Of a stretch of 64,000 nucleotides of DNA, positions 16,878 through 25,324 are shown piece by piece; the first letter of the stretch is position 1, and the number at the start of each line of letters is the position of its first letter. The translations under genes and the position numbers were made by a program. Below the pieces are notes generated by a model. That model did no database searches. It saw only the letters and a program-made list of their open reading frames with translations, and was not told the DNA's origin. Source of the DNA: Euryarchaeota archaeon UBA552 (GTDB taxonomy: Archaea; Thermoplasmatota; Poseidoniia; Poseidoniales; Thalassarchaeaceae); NCBI GenBank assembly GCA_002499585.1, contig DAMH01000027.1, forward strand, positions 137,077-201,076, given 5' to 3'.

Positions 16878-17633
16878 TCATATTCCAGAGTGGACACGCA
16901 TTCTTCTGTACCAAGGGCCGACGACTGGATGGTCTGATACGATCTCAAAGCCGTGGAGTCCATCCATGGACCGAAGAATCCCGAAATTAGCGTAATCCGC
17001 TCCATTGGGTTCCTTTTCTCCAAAGTAGTCCCCTGTAATAGCCTTCGACATTTTATCCAATTGGAATTTTAAATTCTCTTCAGGGGGGAGTTCGAACATG
17101 TTCGCCCTTACTTTGCCTACACGCCACATAATTACTGCTCCTAACCATTTATTGATTATTCTGGCTGGAAGTGAAAAGTTGTCGACCTTGGTAACGTAGT
17201 CCAAAGCCTGAACTGATGTTTTGTATGTCGTGTATATCACTGCAACAATAGATTTTCCTAGAACGGCATTCGAGAATTCCATCCACTTATCCTGATCGGG
17301 GTCTTCGCCCATCCTCGGGAATGAATTCGAGTTTTTTTGATCAATATAATGCACTATGTAGTTTGAGTCGGTGACCTGTGTCCCGTCAGAATCAACGAAA
17401 ACAGGGACTTTTCTCCAATCAGACCACTTTAATTGGGTTTTGAAAGTAGGGTCAACTTCGACTTTCGAGTATTCAATGCCCATGGACCCCAAGATGGCCT
17501 TAACTTTGAAACAAAATGGGCACGTTTCAAAACAGTACATTGTTGGAAGGCCGCCAACTATCCTTTCCGGGGCCAATTCCTCCTGAACCCCTGATTTTGG
17601 AACGATATTATTGTGCTGCCGCATGTTTGTCAA
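16878..17633 (-). CDS. glutaredoxin/GST-like protein (prostaglandin E synthase 2-like)
   Basis: This is a 251-aa protein with an N-terminal thioredoxin-fold domain carrying a CPFC redox pair (MYCFETCPFCFKVKAILG, about residues 32-50). A GST-type helical C-terminal domain follows (about 110-245). KVPVFVDSDGTQVTDSNYIVHYI is the usual cis-Pro plus Ser/Thr GSH-binding region. This layout is that of membrane-associated prostaglandin E synthase 2 homologues. It may reduce thiols or disulphides; glutathione itself is uncommon in archaea, so the natural thiol is uncertain. It has an ATG start at 17633 or 17624. Confidence 0.8.
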   Translation of the reverse strand: MTNMRQHNNIVPKSGVQEELAPERIVGGLPTMYCFETCPFCFKVKAILGSMGIEYSKVEVDPTFKTQLKWSDWRKVPVFVDSDGTQVTDSNYIVHYIDQKNSNSFPRMGEDPDQDKWMEFSNAVLGKSIVAVIYTTYKTSVQALDYVTKVDNFSLPARIINKWLGAVIMWRVGKVRANMFELPPEENLKFQLDKMSKAITGDYFGEKEPNGADYANFGILRSMDGLHGFEIVSDHPVVGPWYRRMRVHSGI

Positions 17634-17743
17634 ATTGGGCCAGCATTTGTTAATCCATCGTGTGATATTTGTTTTTTATAATGTGAATAACTAGGTGGTT
17701 TATTTTACAATAGGTTATATTTTGTGTGGTTTGACAGCAAAGC

Positions 17744-17953
17744 ATGCAGACCGGTATTTGCGATGTTTGTGGAATTTTGACCGATGTCAGCTCTCATGTG
17801 AGAGGGATGGTATGCGATATCCCCCAAGATCACCAATCGGTCGACACAAGTAAAGTGAGAGTTTGCAGAGATTGCTACGACATGAAAGTCATCGAGACCC
17901 AGATTGAATACTGGAAGGACCATATCTCAGAGGAACGAACGAGAAGTGTCTGA
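17744..17953 (+). CDS. small zinc-ribbon protein (69 aa)
   Basis: The 69 residues contain CDVC at about residue 6 and CRDC at about 41, with one extra Cys between, consistent with a single zinc knuckle or ribbon. The C-terminal third is helical and charged (ETQIEYWKDHISEERTRSV). A TATA-like TTATATTTT centred near 17716 lies about 28 nt before the ATG, supporting a leaderless start. The family is not recognised. It sits between two minus-strand genes. Confidence 0.65.
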   Translation: MQTGICDVCGILTDVSSHVRGMVCDIPQDHQSVDTSKVRVCRDCYDMKVIETQIEYWKDHISEERTRSV

Positions 17954-17997
17954 CAATATCCGGCCATCACTCAATAGTCTGAACATTCCCTAAAATT

Positions 17998-20301
17998 TCA
18001 TCCAAGGAGGATCAGACTAACCTGCATTACAGCAGCGCCAAATATCGCACCGACAATCATGTGTCTCGGTCTTTCCTGGGCCCATGCTTGAGGAATCAGC
18101 TCTTTGTATGCGACAACGGTCATTATGCCCCCTACGAACGCGAGAGATGAACCAACGATAAATGGGCTCAATATCGGCCCCAAGACCAATAGGGCAAATA
18201 TTGCGCCCAAAGGCTCGGTCATACCGGTTCCCATGGCAATCAAGGTGGCTTTCAAACGGCCTCCCCCTCCAGCCTTTATAGGAGCTGCAACTGCTATTCC
18301 CTCAGGTATATTATGCAGTGCTATAGCGGCCATGAGGACAAGCCCATATTGTGCAGATTCAAGGACCGCTACGCCGATGGCAAGACCCTCTGGAAAGTTA
18401 TGAATCGCCAGTGCAATTGCGGTGAGTATCCCTGATTTGTATAATTTCTTTTCACGGGAAAGTTCTTGATTTTCCTCGTCTCTAGAATTGTACAGGCTAA
18501 CAGCATATACAGTTGCCATTCCGATTACAAAGAAACCAGTTATTGACATGAAGCCGAATTCCAATGCCTGTTTGAACCAAAGATCTGCGACAGAGACGAG
18601 CAACATCACACCAGCAGCCATGGCAAGTAAAAAAGCCATGAACTCAGGAGTTATTTCCCTCATAATGAAGACAATCAATCCGCCAATTCCTGTTGCAAGG
18701 CCAGCAAGAAGAGCGATGATGAATGGGAAAACCCATGACTCAGACTCGCCCTCAAATCCGGGTACTTGTAACAAAGGTTCACTGTTTATTTGATATCCTC
18801 CCCGATCTAAAATAACATGGAGGGCTATCTCCACAGTCAATCCTAGACCTTCCCTGTTCACGATTGATGGGACATCACTGTTTCTGTGATACTCACCATA
18901 TTCCCATCCAAAAAATGCGATGGTATCGATATCGTGTTTGTTGAAAGATCTATGATCACTGTTAACACTATGATCGTTAAGAGAGACTCCAGCAGTGTAT
19001 TCAGACCACTTTGTGTCTCCTAGTGTTGATTTTCTGACTCTCTCAATTAATTCAAGTAGATCCTGTTCTGAGGTCTCAATCCCCAGGGTTCCGAGGCCAA
19101 TTGAAGGGTCTAAATTTGTCGAATCAAGGTTTATGTAGAGATCTATTTCGTCAGTGTATCCTGAGTTTTCTTGAAGGAATTTTTGACTGCCGAGCATACC
19201 TAATTCTTCTCCGCCCCAAGTGATGAATGTGACTGTTGACTCCGGTTTCATGTCGACCATGTGACTAGCGACTTCAATCAAATGGGATACTCCAACGGCA
19301 TTGTCAACAGCACCAGGGCTGGTGTAAACGGAATCATGATGTGCTCCGACCAGTATTTCTCCATCAGCTGACCCTTGAACTTCTCCCTTTACGATTTTGA
19401 GTTTCCTTGTACCAACGTTATTCCCCTCCCAAAATCCATCCAGAGAAGCATGCAGAAGAGGGTCTGAAGATGCCTGCTCAATATAGTCGTGAAAAGTATT
19501 AGCAACAGCCTCAGAGATGTATATGTAAGGTATCAAAAGGTCAGAGTATTGTCCTCCGTAGGCTTCTGGAAATGGTACGGTATTCCCCTCTTCAATGACT
19601 GTAACTGACTTGAATGGAGGGTTTTCAACCCCTACGGTGTAGACCATGACTACACCAGCATTGCCATCAATGGAATCTCTGTAGATATCCGCGAGGCTCC
19701 TGGATCCGTCTAACTCTATCATTACTGCAAGATCCGTTAAGTCCCCTGCGTCCGCAAAGGTCTGTTCTGATCCGTTTCCTAGGAAAGTCAGCATGTTGTC
19801 ATGTTTATGATTGGATCCTGAATAACCAAGATAAGTGAAGGCCTCCATGTGATTTAAGTCGCCAGTTTCATCCACGGCAATCCTAGCAGTACCTGCCGTC
19901 CCATCAGGTAATCCCGGTATATTTTGTGCACCTTGTTCCAACTGTGCATGCATCAATATCTGGTGCTCGTCCGGCTCGGCATCTACAAACCATGAGCTTA
20001 AGAAATCATATTCAATCACCTCTACGTTCACTAAACCGATTTCAGTGAATCGCTGGCTGATATACTGCGAGGCTAAATTTTCACTTTCCGAGCCCGAAAC
20101 CCTCGGACCGAATGAGGTGATTTGATCGATATCGTTCATCATACTTTCCTCATCCACACTGAAACTAACCTCCTCCCCCTCATGCCAAATGAACTCATAA
20201 CACAAACAAGAAATGAGGATTATCGCCGATATCACCCCAGTCCGATTAAGCAGGGTGTCGGACGAGGATCTCATATCGTATTGGTGAGGGATTTGATTCA
20301 T
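17998..20301 (-). CDS. M28 metallopeptidase fused to a ZIP metal transporter
   Basis: This is a 767-aa fusion. After an N-terminal signal-anchor helix (about 20-40) comes an M28 zinc aminopeptidase domain (about 60-490). Its metal ligands are visible: GAHHDS (about 325), GAVDNAVG, TWGGEELGMLGS, INLDSTNLD and a late HRSFNKHDIDTIAF. A C-terminal ZIP transporter domain (about 520-767, several helices) has both hallmark motifs HNFPEG and HNIPEG. The peptidase would face outside. An iron-type palindrome lies 4 nt upstream of the ATG. Joining a peptidase to a divalent-metal importer suggests recovery of metal from peptides or proteins, or use of the metal site as a sensor; both are inference. Confidence 0.9.
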   Translation of the reverse strand: MNQIPHQYDMRSSSDTLLNRTGVISAIILISCLCYEFIWHEGEEVSFSVDEESMMNDIDQITSFGPRVSGSESENLASQYISQRFTEIGLVNVEVIEYDFLSSWFVDAEPDEHQILMHAQLEQGAQNIPGLPDGTAGTARIAVDETGDLNHMEAFTYLGYSGSNHKHDNMLTFLGNGSEQTFADAGDLTDLAVMIELDGSRSLADIYRDSIDGNAGVVMVYTVGVENPPFKSVTVIEEGNTVPFPEAYGGQYSDLLIPYIYISEAVANTFHDYIEQASSDPLLHASLDGFWEGNNVGTRKLKIVKGEVQGSADGEILVGAHHDSVYTSPGAVDNAVGVSHLIEVASHMVDMKPESTVTFITWGGEELGMLGSQKFLQENSGYTDEIDLYINLDSTNLDPSIGLGTLGIETSEQDLLELIERVRKSTLGDTKWSEYTAGVSLNDHSVNSDHRSFNKHDIDTIAFFGWEYGEYHRNSDVPSIVNREGLGLTVEIALHVILDRGGYQINSEPLLQVPGFEGESESWVFPFIIALLAGLATGIGGLIVFIMREITPEFMAFLLAMAAGVMLLVSVADLWFKQALEFGFMSITGFFVIGMATVYAVSLYNSRDEENQELSREKKLYKSGILTAIALAIHNFPEGLAIGVAVLESAQYGLVLMAAIALHNIPEGIAVAAPIKAGGGGRLKATLIAMGTGMTEPLGAIFALLVLGPILSPFIVGSSLAFVGGIMTVVAYKELIPQAWAQERPRHMIVGAIFGAAVMQVSLILLG

Positions 20302-20304
20302 AAA

Positions 20305-20320
20305 TTTAGGGAGGCCTAAA
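20305..20320. promoter_or_regulatory. DtxR/IdeR-like iron box 3
   Basis: TTTAGGGAGGCCTAAA has the same arms as the boxes at 512 and 557, around GAGG. It ends 4 nt before the ATG of the peptidase-ZIP fusion and probably covers its transcription start. A DtxR-family repressor may respond to Fe or Mn here. Confidence 0.7.
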
Positions 20321-20472
20321 TGCAGAAAAAACGAGGAAAATACATTAAATTAAAAATTTCATAATTACATTCACTGTTATAGAGGGAGATCTATCAAATT
20401 CTGGTTAAGTCCCATCAAACAACATTTTTCCGATAAAAAATGATAATGTAGCATTCACCTTGCGCGACAAAC

Positions 20473-20751
20473 ATGGTCGGCAGGGCATTGGAGGGGCTTA
20501 CCTCAAAAGATGCGAAGTTTTCAAAATCCCAGGTCGTTGTTGGAACTTTGTCGCCACCAGGTATTATGGCCATAGCGATTTTCTTAGATTCCAAAATAAT
20601 TGTCGGGCTCTACCTGTACCTATTTCACTGGTTATTCTTACTAACCAGCATGAGGTTTGGTTTGAGAGGTGTGGCTCTAGGGTGGCTTTTGGGCACAGCA
20701 CTGATGATCTTTATGCTCCCTTTAGTAGCGATTGAGGTATTCTTAGAGTGA
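20473..20751 (+). CDS. small two-helix membrane protein (92 aa)
   Basis: This protein is not recognised. It has two hydrophobic segments (about residues 30-58 and 67-90) and no signal peptide cleavage site. An AT-rich run at 20434-20447 sits about 30 nt before the ATG. It converges with the next gene: its stop is 3 nt from that gene's stop. A membrane protein of unknown role is the most that can be said. Confidence 0.55.
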   Translation: MVGRALEGLTSKDAKFSKSQVVVGTLSPPGIMAIAIFLDSKIIVGLYLYLFHWLFLLTSMRFGLRGVALGWLLGTALMIFMLPLVAIEVFLE

Positions 20752-20754
20752 CGA

Positions 20755-21135
20755 TCAAATTGCGAGAAATGCGATGTTGGATAAGAGGATCATCAGCGTG
20801 AATGACACACTGATTCGATGGAGGCTATCAAATAATTTCTTGTTACCCTCATCAGATGCCCTATTGGTTGCAGGGATTATCAAGTAGCATATCCCTGCGA
20901 GGATAATGGTCAAAAGGCCGATGATGTAGTGAATATTATTTTCCTGCCCAGTAAGGTACAACGTAATTATTGTTATAATCCCTAAGAGAGTTATGCATAG
21001 GAAGAATTTGGGCCATAAAGCTCTGATTACCACGCCGAATTCCGATATCTCAAGTTCCCTGAACAATGTAGGCGCCACCAAAGCACTCTGGAATAAAACT
21101 ATGCCAACGATCATACCTGGGAAGAAATAATACAA
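20755..21135 (-). CDS. DUF4149/TMEM205-like membrane protein
   Basis: This is a 126-aa, four-helix membrane protein. The opening PGMIVGIVLFQSALVAPTLF and the closing LFDSLHRISVSFTLMILLSN are what one expects of the DUF4149/TMEM205-like group, whose role is unknown. It follows the acyl-CoA dehydrogenase after 2 nt, so it is likely co-transcribed with it. Confidence 0.7.
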   Translation of the reverse strand: MYYFFPGMIVGIVLFQSALVAPTLFRELEISEFGVVIRALWPKFFLCITLLGIITIITLYLTGQENNIHYIIGLLTIILAGICYLIIPATNRASDEGNKKLFDSLHRISVSFTLMILLSNIAFLAI

Positions 21136-21137
21136 TT

Positions 21138-22280
21138 TTACTCCCCCCTAATCTTGCGAATTTCTCTTGTAATTATCATGCGCTGAATTTGACTGGTTCC
21201 ACCAAAAATCTGGTAAATTTTAGCGCCCCTCATTCTCCTTGCGGCTGGGAATTCTTCGGAATAACCATATCCTCCAAAGATCTGAACTGCATCGGTTGTC
21301 ACCTCCATGCCGATATCAGCGGCATACCTTTTGGCGTGGGCCGACTCAAGAGTGGCCCTTTCACCATCATCGAGTTTCATTGCCGAATTGTGTGTTAACA
21401 GTCTTCCCGCTTCTATTTTTGTAGCCATATCAGCAAGCATGAAAGATATGGCCTGATGCTCAATTATGGGTTTTGAGAAGGCTTCTCGCTTGGTCGCATA
21501 AGCCCATGCTTCTTCCATTGCGCCTCTGGCATTACCCACTGCGTGCGAAGCCAACATTGGTCTTGATCGATCAAAGGCAATCATCGCCTGCATCCAGCCA
21601 TCTCCCTCCTTGCCCCCCAAGAGGCTCGACGATGGTACCAAGACATCATCAAAACTGACTGCCCTTGTATCCGAGCACCTCTGGCCCATCTTCTCTTCCT
21701 TTTTTCCTATCCTTACACCAGGGGCGTCTGCTTCGACTATGAACCCGCTTAAGTCATCGCGAGATTTGCCGTCCCCGGTTTTTGCCAGGACGTAAAACCA
21801 ATCGGCATAACCGGCGCCACCGATCCACATTTTAGAACCCGATATTCTGTAACTATCCCCCTCCCGCTTAGCAGATGTCTGTATTGCCTTAACATCCGAA
21901 CCCGCTCCAGGCTCAGTGACACAATACGCCGAGATCTGGCCATCGCAAACGCGCCCCAGATATTCTTGTTTTTGCTCTTCGGTACCTGAGTAAATCACCG
22001 GATGGCAGGCAAGCATCGTTACACCGGTTATAGTCGCAAAACCCGGATCTCCACGGCCCAGTTCCTCATTGATCACGACCTCGTCCAGAAAACTAAGACC
22101 CATGCCTCCGTACTGCTCGGGTATGGTGCAATTAAGCAAGCCAAGTTCCCTAGCTTTTCCTATCGCCTCGGAGGGAAACGTCCCTTCTCTATCCCATTCC
22201 TCGGCATTTGGTATCAACTCTTCATCTGCAAAAATTCTTGAAAGTTCCTGAAGCATTTTTTGATCTTCGTTGAGATTCAT
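21138..22280 (-). CDS. acyl-CoA dehydrogenase
   Basis: This is a 380-aa flavoenzyme that oxidises acyl-CoA to enoyl-CoA with FAD. The signatures CVTEPGAGSDVKAIQTSAKREGD (about 130-150) and QIFGGYGYSEEFPAARRMRGAKIYQIFGGTSQIQRMIITREI (about 335-375) are intact. The family catalytic base is a Glu near the C terminus in many members; here the segment reads YQIFGGTSQI, so substrate class is not fixed by sequence. A fourth palindrome TTTAGGATGGCCTAAA lies at 22344-22359, just before a TATA-like CTATATTGG, so iron could regulate it. The DUF4149 gene follows directly. Confidence 0.93.
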   Translation of the reverse strand: MNLNEDQKMLQELSRIFADEELIPNAEEWDREGTFPSEAIGKARELGLLNCTIPEQYGGMGLSFLDEVVINEELGRGDPGFATITGVTMLACHPVIYSGTEEQKQEYLGRVCDGQISAYCVTEPGAGSDVKAIQTSAKREGDSYRISGSKMWIGGAGYADWFYVLAKTGDGKSRDDLSGFIVEADAPGVRIGKKEEKMGQRCSDTRAVSFDDVLVPSSSLLGGKEGDGWMQAMIAFDRSRPMLASHAVGNARGAMEEAWAYATKREAFSKPIIEHQAISFMLADMATKIEAGRLLTHNSAMKLDDGERATLESAHAKRYAADIGMEVTTDAVQIFGGYGYSEEFPAARRMRGAKIYQIFGGTSQIQRMIITREIRKIRGE

Positions 22281-22343
22281 GAGGAAAACACCTAGGTTCG
22301 GGTTAGGGGCCTGTTGTGGAATGACGCCCGCAGTCCAATATAG

Positions 22344-22359
22344 TTTAGGATGGCCTAAA
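22344..22359. promoter_or_regulatory. DtxR/IdeR-like iron box 4
   Basis: TTTAGGATGGCCTAAA, with arms identical to boxes 1-3. On the minus strand it sits directly upstream of CTATATTGG (22335-22343), in the BRE position, and 64 nt before the acyl-CoA dehydrogenase ATG. This placement would block TFB binding. The cysteine-rich micropeptide gene (22441-22506) lies on the far side, pointing toward it. Confidence 0.65.
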
Positions 22360-22440
22360 TTGGAATAAACGCCTGTATTTCCTCAGTAGAGAAATTCATT
22401 CAGTCCAAGGCGATTGTGAAATCTGTTAGGAAGGTGTCAA

Positions 22441-22506
22441 TCAGCAGCACGAGTCACATGAACACGATTGGCCGCAAGGATTGCAATCACAGCAATTACA
22501 TGGCAT
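22441..22506 (-). CDS. cysteine-rich micropeptide (21 aa)
   Basis: Minus-strand ATG at 22506, stop at 22441. The 21-residue product has Cys at positions 3, 5, 6, 8, 11, 15, 17, 20 and 21, nine in all. The other residues are mainly Asn, Asp, Pro, Gly, Ser and Gln. This density is metallothionein-like, consistent with binding soft metals or iron-sulfur. A TAAATA box at about 22527-22533 lies about 25 nt upstream of the ATG, as for a leaderless archaeal gene. It is short enough to be chance; the regular Cys pattern argues otherwise. Confidence 0.45.
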   Translation of the reverse strand: MPCNCCDCNPCGQSCSCDSCC

Positions 22507-22712
22507 GATCGGTGTTCATAATTTTGGTATTTAGACGTGTTCTATACCTGTCTGCAATTGAATTGTTTTTACCGCATTTAGGACTTCATGATCACTCCTG
22601 AACGTGTTATTTCTACGCAGCTGGAGATGTTACTCTCCATGTGTCGTATTGTGGTTTGGTTGCGGGAGAACATGGTGTTATGAATGAAATCATTCCAGTG
22701 ACAATATGTACC

Positions 22713-23612
22713 ATGGCGACTGAAAGGAGTGATTATGCCCTAACTGGGGTTGTATTGGTAGTGGTTTTACTCGTCACCACTCTCACAACAAACGCCGTTG
22801 AATCCAGATCAGTGCAAATTTATGGCGTAAGTTCTGTGGCTTGGTGTGCTTTGATTGCCCTCGGGATTCAGTGGCTTGCATGGATTCCGGCGTCACTGTT
22901 GCAAACAGAGAGATTTTACGACTTGTTGGGTGGAGTTACATACCTAGCACTGGTGGTGTTTAGCCTTTGGGCGGGTTCTCAAAATCATGGCGTCAGCACC
23001 AGGGAGGTAGTGATTAGTTTACTCGTGGTTGTTTGGACCATACGCCTCTCAGGTTTCCTATTTTTGCGGATACACAATTCTGGGAAAGATGGGCGTTTCG
23101 ACCATTTGAAGACCTCCGCGATCCGATTCCTCGTTCCGTGGACATTACAAGCGATGTGGGTATTTTTGACCATGATAGTCGTGATAGTCATCAACAGTCA
23201 AGCTGTTGATTCCGCTCCGATGAATATTTTCGATGCAATTGGCGTCAGTCTATGGGTTGCAGGTTTTGCTATCGAGGTTATTGCAGACGCCCAGAAAAGC
23301 CGTTTCAAGACTGAACCGGATAACAGGGGGAAATGGATAGATGAGGGGTTGTGGTCGCTAAGTCGCCACCCGAATTATCTAGGCGAGATCGTTTTGTGGA
23401 CTGGCATAGCGGTCATGGGAACAGGTAGCTTAGAAGGAACGGAATTAGCAGCTTGGATATCCCCCGTATTTGTATATCTATTATTGACCAAGGTGAGCGG
23501 AGTTCCGATTCTTGACAAGCGTGGGAATGAAAAATGGGGAGATGACCCAGAGTATCAAAAATACGTAGATAAGACGCCAATGCTGGTCCCACGTCTAAGG
23601 TTCAACCGATAA
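22713..23612 (+). CDS. DUF1295/steroid 5-alpha-reductase C-terminal-like membrane protein
   Basis: This is a roughly 299-aa membrane protein with six or seven helices. The C-terminal signature EGLWSLSRHPNYLGEIVLWTGI is diagnostic of DUF1295 and related isoprenylcysteine methyltransferase/5-alpha-reductase-like enzymes. GGVTYLALVVFSLWAGSQ early in the chain is also typical. These proteins act on lipids or sterol-like substrates using NADPH or SAM; the substrate here is unknown. I favour the ATG at 22713 because its first helix then follows directly; ATGs at 22683 and 22641 are possible. Confidence 0.8.
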   Translation: MATERSDYALTGVVLVVVLLVTTLTTNAVESRSVQIYGVSSVAWCALIALGIQWLAWIPASLLQTERFYDLLGGVTYLALVVFSLWAGSQNHGVSTREVVISLLVVVWTIRLSGFLFLRIHNSGKDGRFDHLKTSAIRFLVPWTLQAMWVFLTMIVVIVINSQAVDSAPMNIFDAIGVSLWVAGFAIEVIADAQKSRFKTEPDNRGKWIDEGLWSLSRHPNYLGEIVLWTGIAVMGTGSLEGTELAAWISPVFVYLLLTKVSGVPILDKRGNEKWGDDPEYQKYVDKTPMLVPRLRFNR

Positions 23613-23749
23613 TAGGCATCTCAGAAACGCTAATTTATGGCGTTGAATTACTATTGATTCTTGCCCCTGATTTTCCTCCTTTTTCTCTTGGGAAGCATCA
23701 TACTGTCAAAACAAGGAGTCGATTTCGAAGCGAATTCCCTTGCCCCGAA

Positions 23750-23944
23750 CTATGCATCCTCTTCATCGCTCAAACGGAGATCGTCTATTTTCTTCTCTGC
23801 TTGTTCGATTTCTTCTCGGCATCTTTTCAAGAGGTCAGACCCCTCTTCAAACATCTTGAGTGTCTCATTAAGGCTTAAGCCCCCTGATTCGAGTTCTGAT
23901 ACTATATCTTCAATTCTTTTCATTGCCTCTGTGTATTTCATCAT
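23750..23944 (-). CDS. xseB: exonuclease VII small subunit
   Basis: This is a 64-aa protein, the usual size. It is a helical hairpin with the conserved SGGLSLNETLKMFEEGSDLLKRC core (family: LESG.LSLEES...YEEG..L.+.C). It binds the large subunit to make the single-strand-specific exonuclease VII. Its ATG overlaps the stop of xseA by 4 nt (ATGA at 23941-23944), giving the order xseA-xseB. Confidence 0.92.
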   Translation of the reverse strand: MMKYTEAMKRIEDIVSELESGGLSLNETLKMFEEGSDLLKRCREEIEQAEKKIDDLRLSDEEDA

Positions 23945-25122
23945 CTCACCTTCGTTTCTATTTGTCCGTCTTGTACGACTACTGTTAGATAATCCCCAGA
24001 ATTCACATCCGATTTACTAGTTATTATCCTTCCTTCCGGGTCCAAGGCCATGGAATATCCTCTTTCCAAAACTTTCACAGGACTAATGGAGGCCAGAAGG
24101 GATCCATGTGCTTCCATTTTGCTTTTTTCCAGCAGAATATATTTCTCCATCGCAGATGTGATTCTGCTCTGGAGCTTGGCTTGCCTCAATTTCGCTTTCG
24201 ATAACCCTCTTAAGGGGGCAGAACTCAGCCGCATTCTTATTTGAGAGATTTTTTGATACTCCGATTGAAAAAATCGATCCATGGCGAAATCCAATCTATC
24301 CTTTGCTTGAGATATCTGCGATGTGAGCTCCTCTCTGATCGGGACCACCCTTTCAATGGCGTTTGAGGGAGTTGATGCCCTGAGGTCAGCGACCATGTCG
24401 CTGACTAAGAGGTCTGATTCATGGCCTATTGCGCTCACAACGGGGGGCTTGCTATCAATTATGGCTTGACAGACAGATTCTAAGTTGAAAGCCCACAAAT
24501 CCTCAGGAGATCCTCCTCCCCTGCCCACGATGATTAGATCAGCAGAGTCTTGTGATGCTTTGATAGCATCAATGATCTGTCTGGGAGCACTGTTACCTTG
24601 GACAAGCACAGGGATAACTTTGTAATTAAAATTGGGCCACCTATCGTGAATTATCCTCTCCATGTCAGAGAGTGCCGCACTCTTGGCACCGGTAATTATG
24701 TGTAATCGCTTGGGTATCATCGGCAATTTCTTCCTCGGCCTATCCAATGTTCCATCCATTCTCCATTTTTGTATTAACTCCCTGCGTATCCTTTCAAGAT
24801 CCCCTATCCCTCTGAGTGGCTCCACTTTAGTAGCCTTGAATTGCATCCGGCCTGTGTTCACATAAACATCGATGCTTCCATGGACTATGACTTTCGTTCC
24901 TTCTCTGATATCCTGTGCAATGAATTCAGCATTCCCGCGAAAGTAGACACAATCTATAGATCCGCCTGAATCTGTAAGTGTGAAATAACTATGTCCAGAC
25001 CTTGCCATTGTGAGTTTTGTTAGCTCCCCCAAGATGGAGACTTGAGTCAGGGCTCTCTCGGAGACCAAAACCCCTCTCGCGATGGTGACGAATTGGCCAA
25101 CTCCCATCGGCTCCTGTAGCAT
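23941..25122 (-). CDS. xseA: exonuclease VII large subunit
   Basis: This is a 393-aa protein with an N-terminal OB-fold (about residues 10-95, GHSYFTLTDSGGSIDCVYFRG) for single-stranded DNA, then the catalytic domain (ITGAKSAALSDMERII, DLIIVGRGGGSPEDLWAFN, PVVSAIGHESD) and a C-terminal coiled coil with the ERGYSMALDPEGRIIT segment. All family hallmarks are intact. It degrades single-stranded DNA from both ends. It is a bacterial-type system, coupled to xseB. About 200 nt upstream hold no clear gene. Confidence 0.95.
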   Translation of the reverse strand: MLQEPMGVGQFVTIARGVLVSERALTQVSILGELTKLTMARSGHSYFTLTDSGGSIDCVYFRGNAEFIAQDIREGTKVIVHGSIDVYVNTGRMQFKATKVEPLRGIGDLERIRRELIQKWRMDGTLDRPRKKLPMIPKRLHIITGAKSAALSDMERIIHDRWPNFNYKVIPVLVQGNSAPRQIIDAIKASQDSADLIIVGRGGGSPEDLWAFNLESVCQAIIDSKPPVVSAIGHESDLLVSDMVADLRASTPSNAIERVVPIREELTSQISQAKDRLDFAMDRFFQSEYQKISQIRMRLSSAPLRGLSKAKLRQAKLQSRITSAMEKYILLEKSKMEAHGSLLASISPVKVLERGYSMALDPEGRIITSKSDVNSGDYLTVVVQDGQIETKVR

Positions 25123-25324
25123 GTAGGAGAACCAGTGCTTTGCGGTTATTCAAGACTGCTAAACATGTCTGAATTGAAACGCTAATTCTATGTCCTAGCA
25201 CGTACCTGTGAATACAATTTAATGGTAATCTGGGAGTATTCAAACACCAGCTAGTAGTAATTCCAAATCAGTGAATCGTTTGAAAATATCCCGTAGTTTA
25301 TCGATTTACTTCCTTTTGAGGGGT

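Noticed and set aside
23661..24020. 119-aa plus-strand frame over xseB
   Set aside because: Ser/Leu-rich complement of xseB and xseA; only the first 30 residues look membrane-like.
25123..25324. Gene-free stretch between xseA and pirin
   Set aside because: Only short frames without support; nothing structured noticed.
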